DNA of 64,000 nucleotides, from contig BDGG01000016.1 of NCBI GenBank assembly GCA_001949185.1, positions 124,001 through 188,000 on the forward strand. The letters run 5' to 3'. The DNA is from Ramazzottius varieornatus. Its lineage: Eukaryota; Tardigrada; Eutardigrada; Parachela; Ramazzottiidae. The position numbers and the translations under genes were made by a program. The notes below the pieces were generated by a model, which was not told the DNA's origin, ran no database searches, and worked only from the letters and a program-made list of their open reading frames with translations. Below, piece by piece: positions 20,169-32,500 of the stretch (within the stretch, counting starts at the first letter, position 1; every line of letters starts with the position of its first letter).

Positions 20169-20900
20169 CTGCAACAGGATCCAGTAAGCTGAAGAAGTGC
20201 TCCAACAAGTAGAAAGCTCCAGTGACAGAGATTGTGAAATCCTCGATGAGGAAACTGTCTACACTGCTCAAAAGGGCACTTGAGAAATTTTTCGAAAACG
20301 AAAGAAGGTTGCAGCTGCACTGCTGCAGAATCCGGGCTGGAAAAATCGTGCCGACGAAAGTCATGCAAAAAGCGCGACAGATGCCCTTCCCCCTAACGCT
20401 TTTGATTGGCTGACCTCGACCTGAAGTCCAGGCACTGTAGTCTGGAGGTACACTGCGGCCTGCCATCAGTGTAGGAGTGACGGATGTTTGGTGGCCCAGT
20501 GGCATTTCAGCCTTTTCCGTTTAGCCTAGGTGATGACTCCGGAACGTGGGGCCGGAAATGCAGCGAATTTGTAGAGCCGGAGCTCCAGCCTACAGATGAA
20601 ATGGTGAGGTTTCTGTTTTATCTCCGAGTTCCTACAGGGTTGTAACACTCTTGTCCCATTGTCCGTTACTCGAGAGGAGGAAACGCATCGATCTGTGGCG
20701 GAATAAATGCAAATAATATTCCGAAGCGGGTAAAACACCTGTTTTACGTTGTAGTGATTTGAGTTTACCCATAAATTCAACATGCATGCTGTTTTACAGA
20801 GCTGAACCCGATTCACAAGATAATTATAATTCGGTAAAGTCAGGAACTAAACTTGGGCACATTGAAAGCGCCTTAATTCTACACATTTAAGGATTCAAAG
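20169..20900. other. Upstream of the WG-rich gene and 3' side of the TMEM26-like gene
   Basis: Minus-strand frames near 20170-20370 include KCPFEQC...FHNLC. They could belong to an earlier exon of the WG-rich gene, but no splice could be fixed with confidence. Nothing else is recognisable. Confidence 0.35.
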
Positions 20901-23900
20901 CTACGGTGCAAAGCAAGCCTTTCCGGAAGACTCTTGGAAGGCCGAAGCATCCCAGCCGCGACGTGCCCATTCCGAAGCTGCTGGTCCACCTGTTCTTTCG
21001 TTCTTCTGCTGTAATGGAGAAGGACCACCGTCCGGTAAACTTGGAGAACAATTACCTGTAAGAAGAGCTTTTAGGAGAAAAGTGGAAAATTTTTTCAGGT
21101 GTCCAAGTCTACGCATCCGAAGCTCCACTTCCGGCTCGCTCGCTTCACATACCAAGGAGTTCTGCAAAGACACGAAACAGGTAGGATTGTACGGTAAGAC
21201 TTTGTAGAGTACATGAAACAGATAACCATACCTTTATCGTGAAGAAGACGTTGGAGTAAGATACGACGTTGTAGCGGAAGAGGAACGTCAAACGCAGGCA
21301 GAGGAAAGGCCCATCTTGGAGGATCAATGTCGTCAGGATACCCCAAATATCCGCGGAGCACCACCAGCAGCACGAACAGGGTCCGCCGGCGTCTTCATCG
21401 TCCAGCAGATCAAACTGATCGAAAACAAATGAGGTGTGAGTCCCTGCTCTGGGCTTCCTCGCTTTGGTGGCGGTGAGGATCAAGGTAAATTGCATGAGAC
21501 TCCATGTCCATAAGCTGTGAGATACAAAAAAACGGAGCTTCGTTCTTATATTTTATGCTTTCAGGGCTGCAACGAGCAAAACATTTACTTACGCAAGAGT
21601 GGTATAGACTAGCTCGATGGTTTGGACAACTTTGGGTTCCTAGAAGAGAACATAAAGCTTCCTCGAGTATTTTCCCTGGTGGTCACACTGAACATCTGGG
21701 ATCAATCGTCACAAAAAGGTTAGAACTTCGAAGAGGATTCAGCACTTGCGGCTTGGCACAAAATTACGATTAAAATCGACACGCTGAGGACGGAAAGAGC
21801 AGATCAAGCGGAAGTAAGGGGATTCAAATTGAATGCCATTAATTACTGGTTGCTGATCGGTAGTACATAGTATTAATATAACGCATCACTTCAGGGAGCT
21901 TACCCGGAATGCCTCGAAGATCTCGATTATATCCGCTGCCATGCCGATGTACACCAGAAGCAGCTGCGAAAGCTGGTCGCGAGTCAGTTCTCCTGAAAAA
22001 GTCAGTTTCACACGTAAGTCACGTTTAATTGGCAGCGTAGAATGAAAAGCTAACTTCCTTCCCTCACCTTTTGGCAGGAGCCAGCGACCGACGATCAGAA
22101 TCACCATGAGGGCCTGCTCGAAGATCTTGAGCCAGTCCGAGTCCGACAACTGGTTCACGTCCTGTAGGAGCCCCAAAAGACAACAATGACTCCCTGATGA
22201 CATTCATCGATCATCATCATGGCCTCACTTGCCGTCACCAAGCGCGACAAATTACAGCCGAAAGTTCTGATGTCTGGAGCCGCAAGTAAGTAAAGCTTAC
22301 AATTTTAATCGGAAGGCTGCTGTCGTGGGTCGCTGCTTGAATGACTACTGTCACCACATCGCTGCTTCCTGCTGTCTCATTTCTCACGTCGATAATGCCC
22401 GCTGCCGCTTTATAAGCCCTACAAATCAAGATAAACTATTGTAACGAAATAAGAATTAAGAATCACAGCATAATAATTAGAAATTTGGGAACGGGACGTC
22501 CATGGGCAAACGGATTCAATCAAATCGTTTCCCAAGTGGCGTACATTTTCACCTAAAAACAATGAGAAGGTGCGCCGCTCGAGATAACGCTATGGTTCAG
22601 CTCATTCACCCACGTTCCAAATCATAAAAAAATTATCTGGTACATTTTACCTGTCCAGTTCGAGGAACCATACGCTGGGACATACGGTGGCCAGGTAGAA
22701 AAAGACACTTGGCGAGAACCTGCAAGTAAAATTACCCCATATCGATTAACACTGTTCAAACGATATCGCCAGGAAAGTGAACAGGAAGCATGTAACATTA
22801 AGTTGGACACTAATGCCAGATAGTCTTCCGGGATGGACCGAGTTCGATCGTGTCAAGTACCACAGCACACCGCAAAGAAGCTACAGTTTATAGACATGGG
22901 ACGCTGTCAAGAACCATCGAGGATCTCATCAAGGACTTGGTAAGTATGGGACGTCATTACAGAGATAACGGCGGACACGTTTTTGGCACATGATACGATG
23001 TCATGGACAACTGTAACACAAAGAATATAGATGAAGAATTTATCAGCACTTGATATTTATACGGTTCATAAATTATTTAGAGGACAAATAACGGGACGCA
23101 AGGGAAGAAACGGAGTCGATGACGGCACTTACCAACTGGAAGGATTTCAACAGACAGGTGAGACAGCGGTTAGTCCCCAAATGCCAGCATGAAAAACGAA
23201 GAAAAATTTGAGGTTAATTCGCCCGCAATAGTTTGGCTAATTTTCCCTGACAAGTATCTAGTCTGAGAACTGGGAAAACGTAACGTACAAGATCGTTTTC
23301 CCAGGTGGCGCACCTTACCAGCCAACAACAATGAAAACGTGCGCCACTTGAGATAATCATCTTGTGAGTCTCGTTACCCCAGTCCAGCTTCCATCTCATG
23401 TGGCAGGAAATCGTTTCCGTACAGACGAAGGTGACCTTTTCTCTTCGCAAGGGAGTTTAAAAACAAGAGTATGGATGTGATAGTATAAAATATGGGTATC
23501 ATTGGCACAGCACAATTTGTCGGTTTGTGACAATGATAAATTCTTTTTACGAGCACTTCCGGGTGGTGGGGATGAGCTCAGTATGCATGGCAATGATTGT
23601 TTACCGCTGGTAATTATTGGTTCTGACAGTATGACCTTGTAGATCAAACACAAACTTGCCATTTCAGTTCTTCGCCTTGTCTAATGCAGACGCTGAGGAT
23701 CGTCTCGAAGAAAAGGCATCCCAGGGTTCCACAAAGATAATAAAACCTGGTTGGGAAAAAACATCAGCCTTTATAATCAAATAGCCCAAGACAAGCAGAC
23801 ATGTGTTTACCTATTATTGTTGTAAATCACAGTAACTCTCCAAATGGCAATGAACCCATGAATGGCGAAAATCAGCCTTGCAAGTATGGCTTTGAAGACT

Positions 23901-24055
23901 TTGAAGCAAGCTAATGTCTTCTTCGCCCGTGACTTTTTGCTTCTTGCAGGTATGGGATAACCGGGGTACTCAGGAGGCAGGTTACCGACCGACTCTGGCG
24001 TCGCCAGTGGAACAGGACCATGATCGTAAGTACTGGTATAATAAGGTCCGAGCAT
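20901..24055 (-). CDS. TMEM26: TMEM26-like multi-pass membrane protein
   Basis: Nine exons: 23811-24055, 23660-23746, 22651-22719, 22301-22418, 22068-22161, 21904-21992, 21593-21639, 21232-21514, 20901-21161. The total is exactly 431 codons. Family landmarks: ARLIFAIHGFIAIWRVT (first membrane helix), FSPSVFFYLATVCPSVWFLE, LMVILIVGRWLLPKG followed by TRDQLSQLLLVYIGMAADI, LVYTTLALWTWSLMQF, and SADIWGILTTLILQDGPFL. These match the TMEM26 family in order. The human relative is a poorly understood membrane protein, so no biochemical role is claimed. The ATG at 24055 is the most plausible start; the frame also opens at 24088. The intron after 23660 begins with GC instead of GT. Introns carry MITE copies 7 and 8. 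Confidence 0.88.
22489..22617. repeat. CAAGTGGCGCAC palindromic MITE, copy 7
   Basis: In the intron 22419-22650 of the TMEM26-like gene. Core CCCAAGTGGCGTACATTTTC; right arm GTGCGCCGCTCGAG. Confidence 0.8.
23267..23385. repeat. CAAGTGGCGCAC palindromic MITE, copy 8
   Basis: In the long intron 22720-23659 of the TMEM26-like gene. Arms GATCGTTTTCCCAGGTGGCG and CGTGCGCCACTTGAGA. Confidence 0.85.
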
Positions 24056-26802
24056 TTTCCAGTATAATGAGATACGTCTTTCCGTCACTTGTCAGTTTTG
24101 GTGAGAAAGGTCATCACAGAAATGTCCATCACAGTCACTTCCATCAGGGTCGCCATACCTCAAATAGAAAATATATTGTCAGGAAAGTCTAATAACCGGT
24201 GACATGAAAAGCAGAGACCTCTCAGCAATGCGCTTTTTCTCCCCGCGTCAAAATTATTGACATGTCCGCCATAAAAGGTCCATGGCGGGTCTCCCAGGGA
24301 CCTGAACAAGGGCGAGCACAACATACAGCAGCCAATTATGCTGAGAAAGCTTTTTGGGTAAAAAGCTCAGGGATTCGTCTCACCAGAGAGATAAGTTCCT
24401 TTCCCGCGTATAGCCTGACAAGTACTTGGAGCAATGTAATTCATAATAATGTCTGGGTATGGGTTCCTCGGAAAGAAAGGGGAAACAGCGAATAAATGCT
24501 GACGTGAGTATACTGGGCGGATATAATTCGATCATGGATTACCGTCTGATCCAGATGACCGTATACAGACAGAGTACTTTCCAACAGGAAGCCTGGAAAT
24601 AGAATGAGGGAACCATACTCTTCGGGAAGCGGAAGCCGAGGCGTGGTTAAGGACTTGATGAAATGTAGCGCCCTGAATTGGCCACGACAGTAACGTCTCG
24701 TTTCCCCCTCTTCCCTCCATTCCACCTTTGAGTGAATAGGCTTCTAAACGCGTTATGTTGCTGACTTGGCGACAATTGGATTTTTTAATAGCTTTCCTTT
24801 CTTTTTTCCCTCGACTAGCCTGACAAGCCTTGCCTGGATGACGAGGAAGAAAGGAAATGGCCTGTTTCTCTTCCTTTCGGCCAGGCGGAAGGCAATATGC
24901 TAGAGTCTTAATGGGAGAAGCTTGTAGATGTTACGTCAGGCAGAGCATAAACGCCGCTGCCAGAAAGTTGAGGAAAAGTACTGCATGACAGCGTACTTAC
25001 GAGTGTCTGGCGACCAACTGGGTGCGTCAACGACACACCAGTTGTTGTGAATGTAAATAATCGTTTCACAGGCTGAATGAGCGCGCAGGCTTACAATGCG
25101 GAAGGACCCCGCAAAAGAAGTCCACAGGGTTAGTCCACCTAAGTTTAGGCCAGTGACGTACACCCCGGGCCTGATATACTGTCTGGCGCCCAGCGCCAAA
25201 CTTGATTGGCGAATGGCTGTTGAAATGCATACACTGCCAGATGATTTTTACGGGTACGTCACGTGACTGAGCAGAACCTTGGAGATTGGAGGGAATGTGT
25301 AAAGCTTTGGTACAGTCACTGTATACCACGCTTCTTCCCGAGCTTGTGTACCCGTGATACCACCAAAAGCCCGCCCAACACGATAGCCCTCAATAGCCCC
25401 TCATCGCCTTAAGGTGAACGCGATACAATCTGTTCTAATCTATTTCTACCTCTGCTACGAACTCGGGGTTTTCGATACCAAAAATCGACGATGGTACGAT
25501 CGAAGGCTAGAGGGTGAACAACGGGTTTGCCGTTGTCGATAGTCGGAATGTCCTTCCGTTGAACTTTAAACAGAGTTTAAAGTTGAAACTCCCAAACGCT
25601 GCTAGTAATTCATCTCATAAAATTTTTTTGAATTTGGCATACCACTGTGGCCACCACGCCGATGTCTAACCATTTCTTACTCGATACTTTTACAGCGCAT
25701 CGGCAACCGCAGTTAAATTTTAAAACGTGTGTTTTTGGGACGTATGTGGCGAATTCTTGATGAAGGAATGATGGCATCCTTACCAAAAGTAAGAAACAAA
25801 AAAAGTTCATTGTGGTCTATCGTGTGGATTTTGTTTCGGACTTTTCAGCGTGAATTTAACACTTTCAGCACGATCGTTTTCATGTTTGCAGAATACTACC
25901 GTCCTCTTTGTGTATACAGGAATTTTATTGGCTGGTACCGTGTTGCGGAGGCTGGTCAAACCAATAGGCAATCTTCGAAATTCCAAAATTCGGATAATTG
26001 ACAGGCCATGAACGCCAAATCTCAAAAGGGAGAACTGGTCGTCTTGATTTTCTTCTGACCGCACTGATGACTACAAAATTTATCCCAGGCTCGGCTTCGA
26101 TAGATAAGACTGTCCCCAGTGCTCCAGTTTTTTTCTAAGCGAATTCCGTGCACGTGTCTCGCGGGAAGAGACGAAACACCAAATTTCGCCAAAACCACCC
26201 GAAACCGTAGAAACAATTTCCAGCGTGCTGGGGCTCTGCTGACCGCTGGTCATTAGTGTTGCTTCGGTGAGAAGACCGAGGTACATGCAAGCAAAAAGAC
26301 CCAGACTCGAGAGACCAATAGCTAAAACTGGGAGGTGAATAAAACTGAGTGATTGTATACAAAAAAAGAGGGCGATCGTACGCAGAGTGTTAAATGTGAA
26401 TAGCCACAGCGTGGTCAGCGCCTGCTTTCTATAACTTCCTGGTTGACGCTATGATGGCTGCTCGACTCACACAGACGTTGCGAGATACCGTTTCATGTAT
26501 AGGCTTCTTGATACCTATTAGTGTCGGGGATATCGATAGACAGAGACTATCCAAAGAGAAAACCATGAATTCCAGCCTAGTCAGGAGGCAAACTTTGCCT
26601 ACAAACCTACCCCACAAAACTCGCGCATTTCCGGGACTTGCGAAAAATCCAATTTTGCCTCGCTCACGACTAATTTCCGTTGATCAAGCAAACTCAAATT
26701 TTAAATCAACCGTTTGCCACATAAACAGCTCGTCGTGAGGAAGACTATTGAAAGTGACCACTGTCCACTCAAACTCGATTAACTCGTCTGTGCTTCCTTC
26801 TT

Positions 26803-26928
26803 TTACATTTCTTCTAGCTGTATACCAGCAGTTTCTTCGAACCTTCGGCCTTTCGGCTTCTTTGCAATAACTTTCCTATCGATGTGCCTCTTGGAAGCCG
26901 AACTGGAAAGCTTAGATTTTCGGGGCAT
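26803..26928 (-). CDS. Possible small basic ORF, 41 residues
   Basis: Reads MPRKSKLSSSASKRHIDRK and continues RKVIAKKPKGRRFEETAGI before a TAA. It is strongly basic, rich in Lys/Arg/Ser, and might be a nucleic-acid binding peptide, a terminal exon or chance. No homologue recognised. Confidence 0.2.
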   Translation of the reverse strand: MPRKSKLSSSASKRHIDRKVIAKKPKGRRFEETAGIQLEEM

Positions 26929-27371
26929 TTTATCACGAAAGAAAAAGAGAAAAAAATATTAGAGCGCTCCGGCTATCGGACACGGCCGATGAAACGAAAA
27001 GAAGAAGAATCAACCTTGAATGATATCAAGGAAGCATCGAAGAAAAGTCAGCGCTGAAGAGCGCGGTGTCTTCTGTTTACTTGGACGTAATTACCCGCGC
27101 AATAAAGGGAACACCTTGTTGCAATTTCGCGTTGGATATTTTCTTGAGTCGCAAGGCAGATCACTTGCGCTCTCTGAGATGGACCATCTAAATAGAATCT
27201 AGAGGGTACACTGGCTAATTGCGGGTTCCACATATTCATATGTCATGCCGGTCTTCGTTGTGATTCAGATCACTTTTCATTTTTGTGAGAAGCATCGAAA
27301 AACGCCCGATTTTTTGAATCTAGTATCGAAAACCTGGCACGACGCGTTTTTATTTGTATCGCTTCCACTTT

Positions 27372-27605
27372 ATGAGTTTCCTTAGTCGGTCAGACGCTCC
27401 GACAAGTTCGATCCGTAATCCAAACCTATCCAAACCTACAGCTGCCACCAATGGGACTGCCGGCCAGACGCAGCCAGGTCCCGTCCCTAACCAGCCTGCT
27501 TCAGGCGCTGGGGAGACACCGGTCATGGTCATTAATAAACCGACTTTCGTGTTGAAAAAGGACAGGAAAGATAAATGGGCTAAGGCAGCCCAAGCGGAAA
27601 TCTGA
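27372..27605 (+). CDS. Small ORF of 77 residues, unknown
   Basis: Starts at ATG 27372 (MSFLSRSDAPTSS) and ends with TPVMVINKPTFVLKKDRKDK and WAKAAQAEI. Low-complexity Pro/Thr/Gly middle, basic C-terminus. No domain recognised. A degenerate partial copy lies 390 bp downstream with the same frame largely kept, so this was probably once a real coding unit. It could also be a terminal exon of a longer gene. Confidence 0.35.
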   Translation: MSFLSRSDAPTSSIRNPNLSKPTAATNGTAGQTQPGPVPNQPASGAGETPVMVINKPTFVLKKDRKDKWAKAAQAEI

Positions 27606-27860
27606 CGAATAACACGATTGTTCGAGAAACGGTTTCGAAGTTTTGGCACTCCAGGGGCAATCTTCAGCTGCTAATGCGATCTAGTATAATAAACATCGAG
27701 CAACCAGATTCTGACATCCATTTGTCATTTGACTAGTGGTCAGTTGGCTACGTCGCTGAAAGTCTGAAGGGGTTCAAGATTTTCAACTGGAAAAGTTCTG
27801 ACGTCACAATGACATAATGTAGCATGAAAATGCGTAGGTAGGCGTTCTGGCATTCAGGCA

Positions 27861-27983
27861 GGTCCCGTCCCTAACCAGCCTGTTTCGGGCGCTTGGAAGA
27901 CACCCGTCATGGTTATTGATGATGGGCCGACTTTCGTGTTGGAAAAGGAAAGGAGCGACAAATCCTTGCTCTTGCCGTCGTAG
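27861..27983 (+). pseudogene. Diverged partial copy of the 77-residue ORF
   Basis: Matches the stretch GPVPNQPxSG...TPVMVI...PTFVLxK of the upstream ORF with substitutions and one in-frame 3-bp insertion, then diverges to a TAG at 27981. It has no start codon of its own; a CAGGCAG just upstream could be a splice acceptor. Confidence 0.5.
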
Positions 27984-28389
27984 ATACAACGGCTCAACAC
28001 CTGATCGCCGCTTTTGAAAGCTCAGTTTTTGCGGCGTTTGCCTATGGTTTCCTTCCTATTATGCACGAGTGCGGAAAAATAGGGGTCGCTGAGCGAGAAT
28101 AATAGCGACAATCGAGTTGCGAGAGTGATATCCTTAGTGCCGTTCTCAGCACGAAACAGCACTCATGTAACAGCTGAAAAGATGGACGCTAAAAGTTTCA
28201 ATCTGAGCACACATGCGGTATGAGAACGAATTGTAGAACTCACACAATGAGCTCGCTATTACCAAGGAAATCGGTAAATCCGAAAAAATAGTGAAACATT
28301 GGTCCCCTAAAAATCACAACATCGCATATCCAGGACCAGGAAAATCTCATTTGAGAACACTTGGCCCTTCCGATCGATGCTTCATCATC

Positions 28390-29523
28390 TCAGTGGCGAT
28401 GCATGAAGCAAGAGTTGTCTCCATCTTTTCCTCTAGCACCTTCGTGCCGCGCTCCTTCCATGAACTCTCCTCGTCCATACCGATGCTGAAGATGTGGCGG
28501 TAAAGAAGGCAGGGTCGTCTGGCTGGAGCTCTTTGAGAAGTAGACCGACGAAGACGAGTTTTGTCCCGGCACGTGGGAGTTAGTCACTGACGACCGCTCC
28601 GACGGCATGTGCGGAAAGTCGGCAATCTCGGCGTAGACTGCCGCCATTTGGCCGTAGTACTCGGGGTACCATAGCAAGTAGTCAAACTTCTCGCAGTGCG
28701 GCGGCGGCTGTATGCCGTCGTGAGGCAAACCTATTAGGATAAACCGGCTAAAAGACGGCCACACATTCCAACAAAGAGGAATAAAATACCTGCGCCAAGC
28801 CGCACTTTGGGCTGTGCTCGAACGCATCGACTATTACCACTGCTAGCCGAGGACGAGCTATGCGAGCACCGTTCTTGATCGCTAGGTCGCTTGTACTGTT
28901 CTTCGTCTCCACCCTCAATGTCGAACCGGTGGATGCTTTCGTGACTTCCGGGCGCGCTAGGTGGTAAAGGGACTTTCAGCGTGTAGTCACCCATCTCATC
29001 CACGTCGGGCAAACCTGAGTCTGGCATCACACTAGGAAAACTGCAAACCATCAGCCAGCAGTTAGTTTTCTTACTTTCAAACTCGACAGAAAGGGGGAAC
29101 TTACCCAGTGCCTCGTCGGCCCTTCTTGTAGGCGTTGGACGGACAGTAGCGTGCACCATACATTGTCCTAACTTCATCATCTTCGGCTGAGCCGCGTCCG
29201 CTAGACGAAGCGTCCGAACAGTGCATGAGGGTACCGTTGATGGGGTCGTGGTAGTGGTTGCCGCCATGAACCGAGTTGTCGATACCATGGAAGGCCGAGT
29301 ACTGCAGACCGTTGTCCGAGTGGACATATGCCTGTCGCCCGCGACACTTTCGTCGCTGCTTCCGTACGCAAAGCGCAGCGGTGAGAAGTAGCACCACAAC
29401 GAGGACCACGATACCCACGGCTACACCGATGATGACGTGACTTTGAGTTTGCGTAGATTGAGTGAGATCGTACTCGGGTTCGCCAAAGATCACAACCACT
29501 AACGTTGCGTCACTTTTTGAGCC
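28390..29523 (-). other. Dachsous-like membrane helix and cytoplasmic domain
   Basis: The exon at about 29103-29523 holds the helix and CVRKQRRK stop-transfer, then DASSSGRGSAEDDEVRTMYG. The next (28790-29034) has MPDSGLPDVDEMGDY and a Ser run. The last (28390-28730) has KFDYLLWYPEYYGQMAAVYA. The SGRGSAEDDE block is what I recall as shared by dachsous tails. Confidence 0.75.
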
Positions 29524-32500
29524 TGGAAAAAGAAAAGAGAGGATTACAAGCCTAACCCAGCGTGAGACTAAGACGAAAAACCATAGTTTGATCACGCATT
29601 GTTACATGGGAGCTCGGTAAAGAAACTCGACCACATCGTTTTCCCAAGTGGCGCACGTCGGCACTAACGTAAGCTGGAAGCGTGCGCCACTTGGGAAGAC
29701 GAGCCAGAAGAATTTGTTTGCCGAGCTCCCACATGTGAAGTTCGTAACTTATGTGAAACCTAGTCGGGATAGATAATGCTTGTGTGTTTTGATACCTTCT
29801 CGTCCACTACTGGCAATGACTAGCGATGAAACTTCCGGCGTTATCACGTTGTTTTCCGTTGCCGTCGCATTATCCTGTTTCCCCGAGTCATTCTCTTTCT
29901 GGAAGTCCATCTTCATCGTAATCAGCCCTGTGGTATTGTTCAGGTACAGCATATCCGGTGCATTCTGGAACTTGTACACCACGGCTCCATCAGGCCCGGC
30001 ATCTTGGTCATGGGCCATCACTTGTCCCACTATTTCGTCTTTTTTGGCTTTGGGTGACACGTAAAACCTGTAGGCTTTCTGGGCGAAGACTGGCGGGTAC
30101 TCATCCTCACTTTCCACGTTGACCGTCACTTGCACATCGGCTCGGCGATCGCCACTGTCCCTCGCGGTGACCACGAAGTTGTAGGTGTGTTTCTGTTCGT
30201 AGTCGAAGGGAACTTTAGACAAGACTTTGCCGGAAGTGGGCTCAATTTCGAATGCACTTGAGCCTTCATCACCTAAAACAAAAATTCCCAGTAAAAACCA
30301 GCATAAAGAAGTAATGGAAAGTGACCAGCAGCCACTTTCGCAAACCTGCATACGGATAACCCACAGGGCCACGATGAGCAAGTGTATGTAGATGCATGAA
30401 ATAATCTTCATTCCACGCACTTGCATACAGGCACTCAGCGGATCATGGTAAGCTCGTGTATGCAGGCTCGTGAGGCCTTCAGACAGGAATCGGATACCTG
30501 CGATCGAGTACTGTAATTTCCCGTAGACGCCTTCATCCCTGTCGTAAGCCTGTGCAGTGAAGATTAGCGTTCCAGCTGGGGCATTCTCGATGACCCTCTC
30601 GTTGTACTTGCTGACCGAGTAGCTGGGTGCATGGTCATTAGCGTCAGTCACATAGATGGTGGCTTCGACCACCGAGCTCTGCTTTTCCATGCTCCCGCTA
30701 TCCGCAGCTTGGATCATCAGCTTGTACTCGGTCGTAGCTTCATAGTCCAGCTCACCCACCACTTCCACGATGCCCGTCACGCTGTTGATCTTGAACTTGC
30801 CGGCTTCGTTGCCGGTCAGGATGGAGTACGAGATGGTGCCGTTCTCGCCAGCATCGTAGTCTGTGGCTTTGACTTGGAGGACGGCCGTGTTCTTCGCCAC
30901 GGCTTCGTTGACGAATGTCTTGTATTCACTCTCGTTAAACTTGGGCGCCGAGTCGTTAACGTCGTCGATGTAGATGATCACTTCGGCCGTCGTGTTGCGA
31001 ACTGGTCTACCAAAGTCGGACGCGACGACCTGCATTTCATAAGAGGTTAACTTCTATTTCCATCGGTTCAAACAATCAGATTGAAAAGAAATGATCCTCA
31101 TTTATTTCACCTTCAAAGAGTACGTGGCAGTCCTTTCCCTGTCGACGTTTCTGACCAGCACAATGCCACCAGTTCGATCGTCGATCTGGAAGGCGTTCTC
31201 GACATCTCCAAGTAAAGTATATTTGACCGAGGGAGTACCGTTGGGTGCGTCGGGGTCCGCCGCAGAGACCTGCAGCACCTTGCGGCCAAGCGGGGCGTTT
31301 TCCGGTAGGTGGACAGAGTAAACCGTCCGTGTGAAGACGGGGGCGTTACGATTGAGGCTGGTGATGCGAATCATCACTTCGGCCAGGGAAGTCAGTTTGG
31401 GACTACCACTATCTTCTGCTTGGACACCTAACGCAGTGAGTGGCTGCGCGGGATCGTACATCAGCGTCTTTGTCGACGACAGCACACCTAAAAACGAAAA
31501 CAATCTTACTAAGCTGAATGCAATGCAATTCAAATGGCGCAATATCCAGTTGATGTATTCAGGTTTGTGATGCTTGCACGCAATAACCAGTCAAGACAAC
31601 ATCCACCTAAATACAAGCACACAAAATATTTCGTCGAGCAATGGAAAGCTTTACCCGTGGTTTCGTTGATGGTGAAGCCAGAAACAGATGGTAAAGGCAA
31701 TGTGTATTTCACTCTGCCATTGGATCCTTCATCCTTGTCGTAAGCGCGGACAGTCAGAAGCGGAGTACCCGCAGGTGTCAGTTCGGGTACCGTCACTTCG
31801 TACTTGGCTTGGGAGAACACCGGATGGTTGTCGTTGATATCGGCCACGTTGATGGTCAGCTTGGTGACAGCGGTGTGGACTTTATCGGAGGCTTGGATGG
31901 TCAAGATATCTTGTGCCTGTCGTTCGCGATCCAGTGGCGCGGCTACGGTAATGGCTCCCGTCCGTCGGTTGACGGCGAAGCGCTTGCTGTCGGAACCAAC
32001 GATCGAGTAGGTTAAGCCGTCAGAGTTGATATCGACGTCGTTGGCGGCGACAGTAAAGACTGTCGTCCCAATGGACGCACCTAAAAGACAACATCCTTTG
32101 CAATCGACGGTTCCAAATCAGACATCCGCCAGGGAGTGGCCGACTTATCAGCGCGAGCCATAGGGAGGTCCTGGATGCGTGACACGCCTTGATAAGTCGG
32201 TCATGGCTCGATTTGGAATTTCTTGAACATATTTTATCAACAGACTTTACAAAATCGAAACTATGTCTAGAAAGTAGACTTTGTGGTCGCACCTTCCGAG
32301 ACGGTGACTGGTCCGTACTGCGGAAACACCGGGTCGTTGTCGTTGATATCGACGATGCTAACTTTGAGGGTACACGTGCCGGTTCTTCGCGGTACTCCAG
32401 CGTCCTTCGCCACCACCGTCAGCTTGAAGGTATCTTGAATTTCGCGATCGATCTGTCGGTTGGTCTTGACGATGCCGCTGAAGGGTGGATCAATGACAAA

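Larger units (their letters stand above)
24089..28389. other. Gene-poor intergenic region
   Basis: About 4.3 kb between two minus-strand genes. Apart from the small ORFs and the local duplication listed separately, I see no protein domain, RNA gene or MITE copy. Open frames at 24262-24495, 25729-26001 and 26451-26738 have no recognisable motifs. Confidence 0.45.
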
